From positions 104,381 to 168,380 of the forward strand of contig NZ_JAGUCN010000012.1 in the NCBI RefSeq assembly GCF_018271975.1: a stretch of 64,000 bases of DNA, in the 5' to 3' direction. Under the pieces are notes generated by a model. The model saw nothing but the letters and a program-made list of their open reading frames with translations, did not search any database and was not told the DNA's origin. Shown here piece after piece: positions 1 to 8,302 of this stretch. The stretch's first letter is position 1; each line of letters begins with the position of its first letter. The translations under genes were made by a program, and so were the position numbers. Source of the stretch: Carboxylicivirga mesophila. GTDB lineage: Bacteria; Bacteroidota; Bacteroidia; Bacteroidales; Marinilabiliaceae.

Positions 1-1
1 T

Positions 2-532
2 GGCTCAATGATGGGCTCAGGTGGTATGATTGTAATGGATGAGGACGATTGTATGGTTTCTGTAGCCAAATTCTATTTAGATTTTACAGTTGAAGAATCG
101 TGTGGTAAGTGTGCGCCTTGTCGTATTGGTAACAAGCGCTTATACGAAATGCTTGATAAGTTGACTGAAGGCAAAGGAACAGAAGAAGACCTTACTTTAT
201 TACGTAACCTGAGTAATGTAATTAAGGATACTTCTCTTTGTGGATTAGGTCAAACATCGCCTAACCCGGTTCTGTCAACCATGGAAAACTTTGCTGATGA
301 GTATGAAGCACACGTTCGTGACGGGAAATGTCCGGCAGGTCAGTGTAAGTCGCTGATGCAGTATGTGATTGAGGCCGAAAAATGTATCGGTTGTACACTA
401 TGTTCGCGCGTTTGTCCGGTTGATGCGATTACCGGAGATAAGAAAGAACCTCATTTAATCAGTCAGGAGACTTGTATTAAGTGTGGTGCTTGTTATGAAA
501 AATGTAAGTTTGGTGCAATCAGCATTCAGTAA
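2..532 (+). CDS. hydB: HydB / NuoF-like hydrogenase subunit, C-terminal part (truncated by window edge)
   Basis: This is the last ~177 codons of an open frame that enters from the left edge, so the FMN- and NADH-binding part is missing. What remains holds the NuoF-type 4Fe-4S motif CGKCAPCRIG with its distal Cys (SLCGLGQ), then a ferredoxin tail with two 4Fe-4S motifs, CIGCTLCSRVCP and CIKCGACYEKC. That tail is typical of HydB of multimeric [FeFe]-hydrogenases and of NADP-reducing hydrogenase subunits, and is absent from complex I NuoF. In the family, HydB oxidises or reduces NAD(H) and passes electrons through its clusters to HydA. It lies 34 bases before hydA. The family call is firm; the start and full length cannot be seen. 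Confidence 0.9.
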   Translation, partial: GSMMGSGGMIVMDEDDCMVSVAKFYLDFTVEESCGKCAPCRIGNKRLYEMLDKLTEGKGTEEDLTLLRNLSNVIKDTSLCGLGQTSPNPVLSTMENFADEYEAHVRDGKCPAGQCKSLMQYVIEAEKCIGCTLCSRVCPVDAITGDKKEPHLISQETCIKCGACYEKCKFGAISIQ

Positions 533-566
533 CCAGGCTAATTTTTGAACAGTAAAAGATAGAAGA

Positions 567-2333
567 ATGGAAATCGTTCAATTAAGCATAGATAATAAAA
601 AGGTAGTTGTTGAGAAAGGCACTACCATCTTAGAGGCAGCGAAAAACATCGGGGTGGATATTCCCACTTTATGTCATATGAAGCTGCACGATATGAACAT
701 TGAGAATAAGCCAGGCGGATGTCGTGTTTGCGTGGTGGAGGTGGAAGGTCGTCGTAACCTGGCGCCTGCTTGTAAAACAGAGTGTACCGAAGGTATGGAC
801 ATTCAAACGCACTCCGTTCGTGTGGTCAATGCCCGTCGTACAGTGATGGAACTGATCTTATCGGATCACCCGTTTGATTGCTTGGTGTGTGCTAAATCAG
901 GTGACTGCGAATTACAGACAATGGCACAGAACCTAGGTATTCGCGAAGTGCGTTACCAGGGTGAGAAAAACTCCTATAAGAGTGATGAATCACCTGCTAT
1001 TGTGCGCGAAATGGAGAAATGTATCATGTGCCGCCGTTGTGAAACCGCTTGTAACGAGGTACAGACAGTAGGTGTGCTTTCGGCTGTAAACCGTGGTTTT
1101 GAGTCGGTAGTTGCTCCAGCTTTTGAAATGGATTTGGATCACTCGGCCTGTACTTTCTGTGGGCAGTGTGTGGCTGTTTGTCCAACAGGTGCTTTAACAG
1201 AGCGTGATAGTTCAGCTAAAGTGATGGATGCCATTGTTGATCCTAAGAAAACAGTGATTGTTCAGACGGCTCCGGCTGTTCGTGCTGCGTTAGGCGAGGA
1301 GTTTGGCATGGAAGCAGGTACTTTGGTGACCGGTAAAATGGTTTCAGCTCTACGCAAATTAGGTTTCGACCATGTATTTGATACTGACTTTGCAGCTGAC
1401 TTAACCATTATGGAAGAAGGTACCGAGTTGTTAGGTCGTTTAGGTAAGCATTTAGCTGGTGACAAGGATGTGAAGTTACCTATTTTAACTTCTTGTTGTC
1501 CGGGTTGGGTGAATTTCTTCGAGCATCAGTTCCCTGATATGATAGATATTCCATCGACAGCTAAGTCGCCTCAGCAAATGTTTGGAGCCATTGCTAAAAC
1601 ATATTTCGCTGATCAGCTGAAGCAGAAGCGCGAAGATGTAGTGGTCGTTTCAGTGATGCCTTGCTTGGCTAAAAAATATGAGTGTGCACGCGATGAATTT
1701 AAAGTAGATGGTGATCCAGACGTGAACTTATCAATTTCTACTCGTGAGTTAGCTCAGATGATTCGTAATGCCAACTTAAACTTCGAAGCACTGGAAGAAG
1801 ATGATTTTGACCAGCCATTAGGCGAGTCAACAGGTGCTGCTGTTATCTTCGGTACTACAGGTGGTGTAATCGAAGCAGCTGTTCGTACGGCTTATGAGGT
1901 GCATACCAAAAAGCCACTTCCAAAACTTGACTTTGAAGAGTTGAGAGGTTTCGAAGGTATTCGTTCGGCAACCATTGATTTTGATGGTCTTCCGATTAAT
2001 ATTGGTATTGCCCATGGATTAGGAAATGCCCGTAAATTATTAGAAGATATCCGAGCTGGTAAATCACAGTTCCATGCCATCGAAATTATGGCATGTCCTG
2101 GTGGTTGTATCGGTGGTGGTGGTCAGCCATATCACCACGGTGATGTAGAGGTGTTGAAGAAGCGTCAGCGTGCTATTTATGAGGAGGATAAAGGTAAAGT
2201 GCTACGTAAATCGCATGAAAATCCATTTGTTCAGAAACTGTATAGCGAATTTCTGGGTGAGCCATGTGGACATAAATCGCATGAGTTGCTTCATACGCAC
2301 TATTACGATAAGAAAAAGAAGATTGAAATCTAA
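567..2333 (+). CDS. hydA: [FeFe]-hydrogenase catalytic subunit HydA (M3 type)
   Basis: A 588-residue cytoplasmic [FeFe]-hydrogenase that interconverts protons and H2. Domains in order: a 2Fe-2S ferredoxin domain (~1-80), a His/Cys-ligated 4Fe-4S segment around HPFDCLVCAKSGDC (~105-118), two 4Fe-4S motifs (CIMCRRCETAC and CTFCGQCVAVCP, ~150-205), then the H-cluster domain. The three H-cluster signatures are complete: TSCCPGW (C310, C311), MPCLAKK (C366) and ACPGGCIGGGGQ (C510, C514). By alignment from memory to clostridial CpI, each is offset by 11 residues from C299, C300, C355, C499 and C503, so both the proton-relay Cys and the cluster ligands are kept. No extra C-terminal ferredoxin domain is present. 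Flanked by hydB and hydC, it is most likely the H2-forming subunit of a trimeric electron-bifurcating enzyme. Confidence 0.96.
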   Translation: MEIVQLSIDNKKVVVEKGTTILEAAKNIGVDIPTLCHMKLHDMNIENKPGGCRVCVVEVEGRRNLAPACKTECTEGMDIQTHSVRVVNARRTVMELILSDHPFDCLVCAKSGDCELQTMAQNLGIREVRYQGEKNSYKSDESPAIVREMEKCIMCRRCETACNEVQTVGVLSAVNRGFESVVAPAFEMDLDHSACTFCGQCVAVCPTGALTERDSSAKVMDAIVDPKKTVIVQTAPAVRAALGEEFGMEAGTLVTGKMVSALRKLGFDHVFDTDFAADLTIMEEGTELLGRLGKHLAGDKDVKLPILTSCCPGWVNFFEHQFPDMIDIPSTAKSPQQMFGAIAKTYFADQLKQKREDVVVVSVMPCLAKKYECARDEFKVDGDPDVNLSISTRELAQMIRNANLNFEALEEDDFDQPLGESTGAAVIFGTTGGVIEAAVRTAYEVHTKKPLPKLDFEELRGFEGIRSATIDFDGLPINIGIAHGLGNARKLLEDIRAGKSQFHAIEIMACPGGCIGGGGQPYHHGDVEVLKKRQRAIYEEDKGKVLRKSHENPFVQKLYSEFLGEPCGHKSHELLHTHYYDKKKKIEI

Positions 2334-2335
2334 TT

Positions 2336-2388
2336 AGTATCAAGGTTATAGTATCAAGATGCAAGTCAGTCTTGATACTTGATACTTG
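2336..2388. repeat. Clustered GTATCAAG / CTTGATAC inverted repeats between hydA and hydC
   Basis: The 8-mer GTATCAAG occurs at 2337-2344 and 2351-2358, and its reverse complement CTTGATAC at 2371-2378 and 2378-2385. The inner copies form a perfect 10-bp stem (AGTATCAAGA at 2350-2359 with TCTTGATACT at 2370-2379) around a 10-base loop. It may be an intercistronic mRNA processing or stability hairpin, or a protein-binding site. No function is known to me. Confidence 0.6.
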
Positions 2389-2415
2389 TATCTTTTATCT
2401 TAAAAGGAAATTAAA

Positions 2416-2892
2416 ATGGCAGATATAAAATTACCCGCCGGTAAGGTGGAAGAATTAAAAGAAGTTTGCAAAAAACTCGGTAACGAAGGAGGCGAGTTAA
2501 TTAATGCACTTCATGCAGCTCAGGAATTGTTTGGCTATTTACCAGCTGAAGTTCAGGAGTTGGTCGCAAATGAAATGAATGTGTCTGTTGCACACGTTTA
2601 TGGTGTCGTAACGTTCTACTCATTCTTCTCGATGATTCCAAAAGGAGAGCATCCTATCTCAATTTGTATGGGAACGGCCTGCTACGTGCGTGGAGCTGAG
2701 AAGGTGTTGGACGAGTTTAAGCGTCATCTGGATGTAAAAGTTGGTGAAACCACACCTGATGGTAAATTCTCTATCAGCTGCTTACGTTGTGTTGGAGCTT
2801 GCGGCTTGGCACCTGTAGTAACAGTTGGCGATAAAGTATATGGTCGTGTGGCTGCTGAAGATGTAAAAGGTATTTTAGAAGAATACAAATAA
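2416..2892 (+). CDS. hydC: HydC / NuoE-like 2Fe-2S hydrogenase subunit
   Basis: A 158-residue thioredoxin-like 2Fe-2S protein of the NuoE/HoxE/HydC family. The four cluster cysteines are in CMGTAC (~93-98) and CLRCVGAC (~127-134). The first ~75 residues form the helical bundle usual for NuoE, and the motif HVYGVVTFYSFF is characteristic. In bifurcating hydrogenases this subunit transfers electrons beside HydB. The ATG at 2416 follows an AAAAGGAAAT stretch that could serve as a ribosome site. The gene follows hydA by 82 bases that hold the GTATCAAG repeats, and a rho-independent terminator follows, so hydBAC ends here. The gene order (B, A, C) differs from the C, B, A order of Thermotoga. Confidence 0.93.
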   Translation: MADIKLPAGKVEELKEVCKKLGNEGGELINALHAAQELFGYLPAEVQELVANEMNVSVAHVYGVVTFYSFFSMIPKGEHPISICMGTACYVRGAEKVLDEFKRHLDVKVGETTPDGKFSISCLRCVGACGLAPVVTVGDKVYGRVAAEDVKGILEEYK

Positions 2893-2912
2893 TATACATG
2901 CTTTAAAAATGG

Positions 2913-2943
2913 AACCGCCTCACTTTATGGGGCGGTTTTTTGT
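2913..2943 (+). terminator. Rho-independent terminator of the hydBAC operon
   Basis: A perfect 7-bp stem, AACCGCC (2913-2919) with GGCGGTT (2931-2937), runs directly into a T-tract. It sits 20 bases after the hydC stop. The AT-rich gap that follows also has an imperfect hairpin (CCTCGCCG at 2965-2972, CGGCAAGG at 2987-2994) of unknown meaning. Confidence 0.85.
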
Positions 2944-3098
2944 TATTTATATTGTAATTAAATGCCTCGCCGTAAAGATATATCAGCGGCAAGGTTAGGC
3001 CTAAGCTTATGATTTAAAGTTTAAAATTAGGGTGGAAGGTCTAATTATAAGTATAATGTAAATAGTGTTTTTTAACAGCTAATAATTCTGGTAATATA

Positions 3099-3130
3099 TT
3101 GCTTAAATCAGCTTAAAACACCTAATTTTG
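3099..3130 (+). promoter_or_regulatory. Putative Bacteroidota promoter of hydG
   Basis: A TAATTTTG box (3123-3130) matches the -7 consensus TAnnTTTG, with TTG at 3099-3101 about 21 bases upstream. It lies 44 bases before the ATG preferred for hydG and follows the hydBAC terminator, so hydG probably has its own transcript. Confidence 0.45.
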
Positions 3131-3173
3131 AACCATGAAGTGTTGATTGGGACAACACGTAAAAGCAAATCAG

Positions 3174-4607
3174 ATGTCAATAATTTATACCCCGCAAAAA
3201 TATAAGCTGGCTGATAAGCCAATGGAGAATTTTATTGATCCGGAGGAAATCAATGAGATTCTGGCGACTCATCAGCAACCAAGCATGCAGCAGGTTAATG
3301 AGGTGATTGCCAAATCGATGCAGAAGCAGCGATTGAGTTTGCAAGACACGGCGATTCTATTGAATGCCAATGAGCCTGAAATGGTAGATACTATTAAGTC
3401 GGCTGCCAGGCAACTTAAAGAACAGGTGTATGGTAAACGAATTGTGTTGTTTGCACCGCTGTATGTTGGCAACCTGTGTATCAATGATTGTACCTATTGT
3501 GGGTTCCGTTCAACCAATAAAAAACAAGAGCGCATAACCCTTGGTAAGCAGGATATTATTGATCAGGTGAAGGCTTTGGAAGATACAGGCCATAAGCGTT
3601 TGATATTGGTTTATGGCGAGCATCCACGCTACGATGCACAGTTCATTGCAGAGACCGTCAAGATGGTTTACGGTGTTAAGCATAAAAATGGTGAAATTCG
3701 CCGGGTTAACATCAATGCTGCACCGCTGGATATTGAGGGGTATAAAATTGTGAAAGAAGCAGGCATTGGTACCTACCAGATCTTTCAGGAGACCTACCAT
3801 AAGCCCACCTATGAGAAGGTTCACCTGAAAGGCACTAAGAAGCATTTTGAATGGCGGTTGGCCGGTTTGGATCGGGCACAGGAAGCAGGAATTGATGATG
3901 TAGGTATTGGCGCTTTGTTTGGACTTTACGATTGGCGCTTTGAAGCAATGGGACTTGTGCGCCATGTCAATCATTTTGAGGCTGTTTATAATGTTGGGCC
4001 ACACACTATTTCATTTCCTCGTATTCAGTCTGCTTCAGGCTTTGAGGTAGATAAACGCTACGAAGTGAGTGATACCGATTTTACCAAGCTGGTGGCTGTA
4101 TTGCGATTGGCTGTACCATACACCGGATTGATTTTGACTGCTCGTGAACCCGGCTATATTCGTGATGAGATTTTGCAATATGGGGTGTCGCAGATTGATG
4201 GCGGTACAAATATAGAAATGAAAGGATATACCAGCCATAAGGAGCAACAGGATTTAGATCATGAACAATTTGAGATTTGTGACGATCGCTCCTTGAATGA
4301 GGTGATGGAAGAGCTGGTGGAAGATGGCTATATACCTTCTTTTTGCACGGCCTGCTATCGTTTAAACCGCACCGGTGAGCACTTCATGGAGTTTTCTGTT
4401 CCCGGATTTATCAAGCGCTTTTGTCAGCCCAATGCCATACTTACTTTGGCTGAATACCTTGAGGATTATGCTCCGCCTGCAACTAAAGAGAAGGGTTACA
4501 AACTGATTGAAGATAGTTTGAAGGACTATGAAGATGAACGCTTCAAAACAAAATTAGTTGAGCGTTTGGGGCGTATACAAGCCGGCGAACGAGATTTGTA
4601 CTTCTAA
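3174..4607 (+). CDS. hydG: [FeFe]-hydrogenase H-cluster maturase HydG (radical SAM, tyrosine lyase)
   Basis: HydG cleaves tyrosine with a radical-SAM cluster to supply the CO and cyanide ligands of the [FeFe] H-cluster. The radical-SAM motif is CX3CX2C (C102, C106, C109 in NDCTYCGF). The C-terminal auxiliary-cluster motif CX2CX22C is present (C391, C394, C417), which separates HydG from ThiH, the related thiamine-pathway tyrosine lyase. The ATG at 3174 is preferred over an in-frame TTG at 3147; it gives 477 residues, normal for the family. The gene lies beside its client operon hydBAC, but the partner maturases HydE and HydF are not in this window. Confidence 0.95.
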   Translation: MSIIYTPQKYKLADKPMENFIDPEEINEILATHQQPSMQQVNEVIAKSMQKQRLSLQDTAILLNANEPEMVDTIKSAARQLKEQVYGKRIVLFAPLYVGNLCINDCTYCGFRSTNKKQERITLGKQDIIDQVKALEDTGHKRLILVYGEHPRYDAQFIAETVKMVYGVKHKNGEIRRVNINAAPLDIEGYKIVKEAGIGTYQIFQETYHKPTYEKVHLKGTKKHFEWRLAGLDRAQEAGIDDVGIGALFGLYDWRFEAMGLVRHVNHFEAVYNVGPHTISFPRIQSASGFEVDKRYEVSDTDFTKLVAVLRLAVPYTGLILTAREPGYIRDEILQYGVSQIDGGTNIEMKGYTSHKEQQDLDHEQFEICDDRSLNEVMEELVEDGYIPSFCTACYRLNRTGEHFMEFSVPGFIKRFCQPNAILTLAEYLEDYAPPATKEKGYKLIEDSLKDYEDERFKTKLVERLGRIQAGERDLYF

Positions 4608-4624
4608 GAACTTATCATATTTGA

Positions 4625-4659
4625 AAGTCTGATTAATAGCTGTTAATCAGGCTTTTTTC
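4625..4659 (+). terminator. Rho-independent terminator after hydG
   Basis: A 12-bp stem (4625-4636 with 4643-4654) has one G-U-type mismatch and a 6-base loop, and is followed by T residues. It begins 17 bases after the hydG stop. Confidence 0.75.
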
Positions 4660-4833
4660 TGTTCATTGCTTAATAAAAAGATAAAAACATCCAAAAATCC
4701 ATATAATTTAAAAACTAATCGATACATTCGTGCTTTTAGTTTTCATTCTGGATAATTATAGTAGGGTGACCATGGTTTAAGTATATGCATTTTAGACCAA
4801 AGCTCAACTATGTTTATCTGTAAAATAAGGTAG

Positions 4834-6360
4834 ATGCAAATACAATCAATAGCTGAGGTAGGAAGTAATTTGGACCGACAGTTCGAAAAAATTCTGAAGC
4901 GCTTAAAAGCCAAAATGAAAAGCGTTTATCATGAGCGCAGTGATATTAATGAACTTGGTATTAACCGGGGTATGCCGCCTTTTGTGATGCGCGAGATAAT
5001 GTCCACTAATCCTTTTTCTGCCATTATCCCAACTAAGTACGGAGGATTAGGAGGTGACACCAAAGAGAGTATTGCCTTAATGGCGGCCGCATCATACGAA
5101 TCATTGGCTTTGTCACTAACCTTTGGTATTAATATGGCTCTATTTCTGCAACCTGTTATTAAAGCAGGTCAACCGGCAGCCAAAGCTGAAGTGCTGAAGC
5201 GTTTTGTTGAGCAGCAAAATATGGGTGGATTAATGATTACGGAGCCTGATTTTGGTAGTGATGCATTAAATATGCAGACATCCTATACTGAATCTGGCAA
5301 TTCAGCTAAACTTAAAGGTACAAAGCATTGGGCAGGCTTAACGGGGTGGGCCGATTTCTGGCTGTTAACGGCTCGTAAAGATATGGGTGGTAACAGCCTG
5401 GCACGTGATCTTGATTTCTTTATTTGTGATGTAACGCAGCCTAAGCAGGGCATTGTTGTGGAAGAGCATTTTAATAATCTGGGTTTGTATCAAATACCAT
5501 ACGGGCGTAATCGTATTGATGTTGAGATTCCTGGTGTACAGAAGTTAGTGCCAGAAAAATCCGGGGTTAAGCTGATGCTGGATTTATTGCACCGCAGTCG
5601 TATGTCATTTCCAGGCATGGCTATCGGTTTTATTCAACGTATGCTCGATGAGGCTATTCAGCATTGTCAGCAGCGCTTTGTCGGCGGGAAAAGTCTTTTG
5701 TCCTATGATCAGGTGCAACAGCGCATTAGTCAGCTGCAGGCATATTTCACCACTGTATCAGCTTTTTGTGTAAATAGTAGTACAAAGGCAGGACTGAAAA
5801 ATGACTTATCTACTATTGGGATAGAAGCCAATGCAGTTAAAAGCATTGCTACAGATATGATGCAGGCAGCTTCGCAAACATTGTTGCAGTTGGTAGGTGC
5901 CAAAGGTTATAAACTCAATCATATTGCCGGGCGCTCAACTGTTGATAGTCGTCCCTTTCAGATTTTTGAAGGCTCTAACGATATGCTTTATTCGCAGGTG
6001 GCAGAAAGTGTTATTAAATTGATGCGTAAAGCCAGGCAGACCAATGTGCTTGATTTCATCAATGGTTTTGAGCTAACGTCAAGTGCAGGCAGTGTTGTGA
6101 AGGATTTATTAAATTTTAAATTGAGCGACTCTATTCCACAGCGTAAGTTGGTTGAATTTGGTCAGATTTTTAGTCGTTTAATCTCCCTGGAAAAAGTATT
6201 AAAGCTGGGTGACAAAGGCTTTGCTGCACAGCTGATTGATGGGGCGGTTGTTCATTTACGTCAGGATATTCAACAACTGTTAGCAGCTTTTAATGCTGAT
6301 AACCAAACAAGGGTAATTGAGGATTATCGTTCTAAATCTAATTGGCTCTCTTTTGTTTAA
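4834..6360 (+). CDS. Acyl-CoA dehydrogenase family protein
   Basis: A 508-residue flavoprotein of the acyl-CoA dehydrogenase superfamily, which introduces a C2-C3 double bond into acyl-CoA thioesters and passes electrons to ETF. An N-terminal helical domain (~1-135) leads to the flavin segment MITEPDFGSDA and GTKHWAG (~135-170), then a C-terminal four-helix domain. IFEGSNDM places E379 at the usual position of the catalytic base. At 508 residues it is longer than the typical ~380, with extra length at the C terminus. It stands alone between two terminators, with no ETF or thiolase gene beside it, so the substrate cannot be inferred. An alternative is a non-beta-oxidation member of the superfamily. 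Confidence 0.82.
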   Translation: MQIQSIAEVGSNLDRQFEKILKRLKAKMKSVYHERSDINELGINRGMPPFVMREIMSTNPFSAIIPTKYGGLGGDTKESIALMAAASYESLALSLTFGINMALFLQPVIKAGQPAAKAEVLKRFVEQQNMGGLMITEPDFGSDALNMQTSYTESGNSAKLKGTKHWAGLTGWADFWLLTARKDMGGNSLARDLDFFICDVTQPKQGIVVEEHFNNLGLYQIPYGRNRIDVEIPGVQKLVPEKSGVKLMLDLLHRSRMSFPGMAIGFIQRMLDEAIQHCQQRFVGGKSLLSYDQVQQRISQLQAYFTTVSAFCVNSSTKAGLKNDLSTIGIEANAVKSIATDMMQAASQTLLQLVGAKGYKLNHIAGRSTVDSRPFQIFEGSNDMLYSQVAESVIKLMRKARQTNVLDFINGFELTSSAGSVVKDLLNFKLSDSIPQRKLVEFGQIFSRLISLEKVLKLGDKGFAAQLIDGAVVHLRQDIQQLLAAFNADNQTRVIEDYRSKSNWLSFV

Positions 6361-6384
6361 AAGAATGTGACTTCTATATGATAC

Positions 6385-6415
6385 AACAAAACCGGATTTT
6401 ACGTCCGGTTTTGTT
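6385..6415. terminator. Bidirectional terminator between convergent genes
   Basis: A perfect 12-bp inverted repeat (6385-6396 with 6404-6415, core ACCGGA/TCCGGT) has A-rich and T-rich flanks on both sides. It lies between the acyl-CoA dehydrogenase stop and the minus-strand gene ending at 6435. Confidence 0.8.
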
Positions 6416-6434
6416 ATTTAATAGTTGTACTGAA

Positions 6435-7058
6435 TTATTTTCTTCGCCACAGTGTTTTCTGAAAGATAATACCATAATAGGCATCTCCTGTATCACTCAT
6501 AATGCAGTATTCGGCTCCAATCTGAATTCCACCAAAAGCTTTGATGTTATAATAAGCATCTACCCAAAGTGAGTTATTTGCGTAGCCATCTTTATTGAAG
6601 TTGGTGGTAGTACCAACAGCAAAGTCAAAACGTCCGCCATATGAGTAATATAAACCATTTACCAATGCCTGGTTTTTCCAGGTTTCTACATCCTGATTAT
6701 AGGTGGTGTAAGGTAAAAAGAGGTGGTTGTCAGCATATAATTCATATCCATATCCTATTCCGACACTGAAATATTCGCCTTCAAAGCGGTTATGACTAAG
6801 GCGTAAGTTGACGTTGTGCTTCGAATTTTTGCTGACTGACGCCCAAAAGCTCGCTTCCAGATCAGAATAACCCACTGTATTAAATAATTGTATACCTAAC
6901 GAATTGACTACATGTGCAGACTTTTCGTCTGATTTTTCATTATAAAACTGATTGTCTTCAACTGCAATGCCCTCAAAACCTGCGTTACTGTTAAAATCCT
7001 GTGCATTAATATTGACAAGGCAACACGCCCCAACAATCATTGAGAAAATAAACTTCAT
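6435..7058 (-). CDS. Secreted or outer-membrane protein of unknown function
   Basis: A 207-residue protein that I do not recognise. It has a clear Sec signal peptide (MKFIFSMIVGACCLVNINAQ). The rest is rich in aromatic residues, Gly and Asn with alternating hydrophobic patterns (VGIGYGYELYAD, IQIGAEYCIM, YYGIIFQKTLW), which suggests a small beta-barrel or beta-sandwich at the outer membrane. The last residues, FQKTLWRRK, do not end in the terminal Phe typical of barrels. It is a single-gene unit transcribed toward the acyl-CoA dehydrogenase. Function unknown. Confidence 0.7.
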   Translation of the reverse strand: MKFIFSMIVGACCLVNINAQDFNSNAGFEGIAVEDNQFYNEKSDEKSAHVVNSLGIQLFNTVGYSDLEASFWASVSKNSKHNVNLRLSHNRFEGEYFSVGIGYGYELYADNHLFLPYTTYNQDVETWKNQALVNGLYYSYGGRFDFAVGTTTNFNKDGYANNSLWVDAYYNIKAFGGIQIGAEYCIMSDTGDAYYGIIFQKTLWRRK

Positions 7059-7210
7059 ACTTAATCCTTTACAATTTACTGAGTCTTAATACTAGCTTTG
7101 ATGGTAATTAATGGCCGTAACCAGCAATAACTTTACCAGCATTGTTTTGCAAGTTTAGAATTAGGAATATTTAAGACTTGGAATAGAACCTGTTTAATAA
7201 CGTTAAGTCA

Positions 7211-8035
7211 TTAAAGTAAGGAAATGCCATTATTGTCTATTTTTATAAGACGTTGTTTATACAATGCGCCAATGGCTTTTTTAAAGTTTTTCTTACTGGT
7301 TCCAAATACTTTGTAGATGAGTTCAGCGGGACTTTTGTCAGTGATGTCCATGTGACCACCTTTGACTTTAAGCTTTTCAATGATGTCAGCAGCCAGACCA
7401 CCAATTTTTTCGTAACCTGGTTTTTCCAGACTAATATCCAGCTTGTCGTCTTCCCTCACTTTTTTGATATACCCTTTACAACTGTCCCCAATTTTTATGG
7501 GCTTAAACAATTCATTATGATAGAGCATACCTGAATGTGTATTGTTGACAGCCACCTTATAGCCTAAATCGGTTTTCCCTATCACCATGATGTCCACTTC
7601 TTCACCTTCCTCATACTCAGGCATAAGATTGTCTAGAACCGAATTGAGTTTTGATGTAGCTACAATACGTCTGCTTTCATCGTCAAGGTATACATACACC
7701 ACATACCGCTCGCCTTCTTTCATGCGTTCAGCCTGTTCGCGGTAGGGTACCAGCAAATCTTTCATCAGACCCCAATCAAGAAAAGCGCCTGTTTTGTTGA
7801 CTGAAACAACTTTTAAATAAGCCAACTCACCTACTATAGCATGTGGTTCTTCTGTTGTAGCTATAATGCGGTCTTCGGAGTCGAGGTAAATAAATACTTC
7901 AAGGTCATCATCAACTTTTAACCCTGGTGGTACATAACGTATTGGTAATAATATTTCGCCTAATTCCCCTCCATCCAGGTAAACGCCAAAGTCTACTGTC
8001 TTAATTACACGTAATGTATTGTATTTCCCTATCAT
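7211..8035 (-). CDS. CvfB-like S1 RNA-binding protein
   Basis: A 274-residue cytoplasmic protein of the CvfB/YitL type, RNA-binding proteins built from S1 beta-barrels and a C-terminal winged helix. S1-like modules appear at ~1-60 (GVYLDGGELGEILLP), ~68-130 (GAFLDWGLMKDLLVP) and ~140-205 (GYKVAVNNTHSGMLY), followed by a winged helix at ~215-274. The frame extends upstream to 8095, but MIGKYNTLRV at 8035 is the family start. A perfect -7 box lies just upstream, which also excludes the longer form. The homologue in Staphylococcus affects virulence gene expression; the role here is unknown. Confidence 0.85.
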   Translation of the reverse strand: MIGKYNTLRVIKTVDFGVYLDGGELGEILLPIRYVPPGLKVDDDLEVFIYLDSEDRIIATTEEPHAIVGELAYLKVVSVNKTGAFLDWGLMKDLLVPYREQAERMKEGERYVVYVYLDDESRRIVATSKLNSVLDNLMPEYEEGEEVDIMVIGKTDLGYKVAVNNTHSGMLYHNELFKPIKIGDSCKGYIKKVREDDKLDISLEKPGYEKIGGLAADIIEKLKVKGGHMDITDKSPAELIYKVFGTSKKNFKKAIGALYKQRLIKIDNNGISLL

Positions 8036-8057
8036 CCTGATATTTTTAAAGAGGGTG

Positions 8058-8065
8058 CAAAGGTA
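8058..8065 (-). promoter_or_regulatory. -7 promoter box of the CvfB-like gene
   Basis: On the minus strand this reads TACCTTTG, an exact TAnnTTTG match, 23 bases before the start at 8035. I see no clear -33 TTTG at the right spacing. Confidence 0.5.
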
Positions 8066-8232
8066 AGGAAATGTATGGCATATTACACTATTCACCGTTT
8101 GAGATCTTCATTTATTTCCACATATAGTTTTTGTGCATTAGCTACTTTTTCTACGGCATATGAAATAAAAAAGGATAAAAGTGTATTAATTTATGTAACA
8201 GGTAATCAGGATGATGTGGAAAAATAACATAT

Positions 8233-8280
8233 ACAAACATCTAGAAAGTTGCATATATAGAAAAATAGATATATGTTTGT
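8233..8280. promoter_or_regulatory. Promoter and overlapping inverted repeat of the tolC-RND operon
   Basis: The -7 box TATGTTTG (8272-8279) has TTG at 8249-8251, 20 bases upstream, and lies ~24 bases before the first ATG of the outer-membrane factor gene. An imperfect inverted repeat, ACAAACATCTA (8233-8243) with TAGATATATGTTTGT (8266-8280), brackets the promoter and covers the -7 box, so it could be a repressor operator. No regulator gene is adjacent. Confidence 0.5.
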
Positions 8281-8302
8281 CCCTGAAATTTTACTTCGGT
8301 AA

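Noticed and set aside
2965..2994. Imperfect hairpin CCTCGCCG / CGGCAAGG after the hydBAC terminator
   Set aside because: One mismatch, no T-tract and no position that suggests a function; kept only as a note.
3147..3173. TTG start extending HydG by 9 residues
   Set aside because: The ATG at 3174 gives the usual family N terminus.
3510..4004. 164-codon open frame on the minus strand
   Set aside because: It lies wholly inside hydG on the opposite strand and encodes no recognisable motif.
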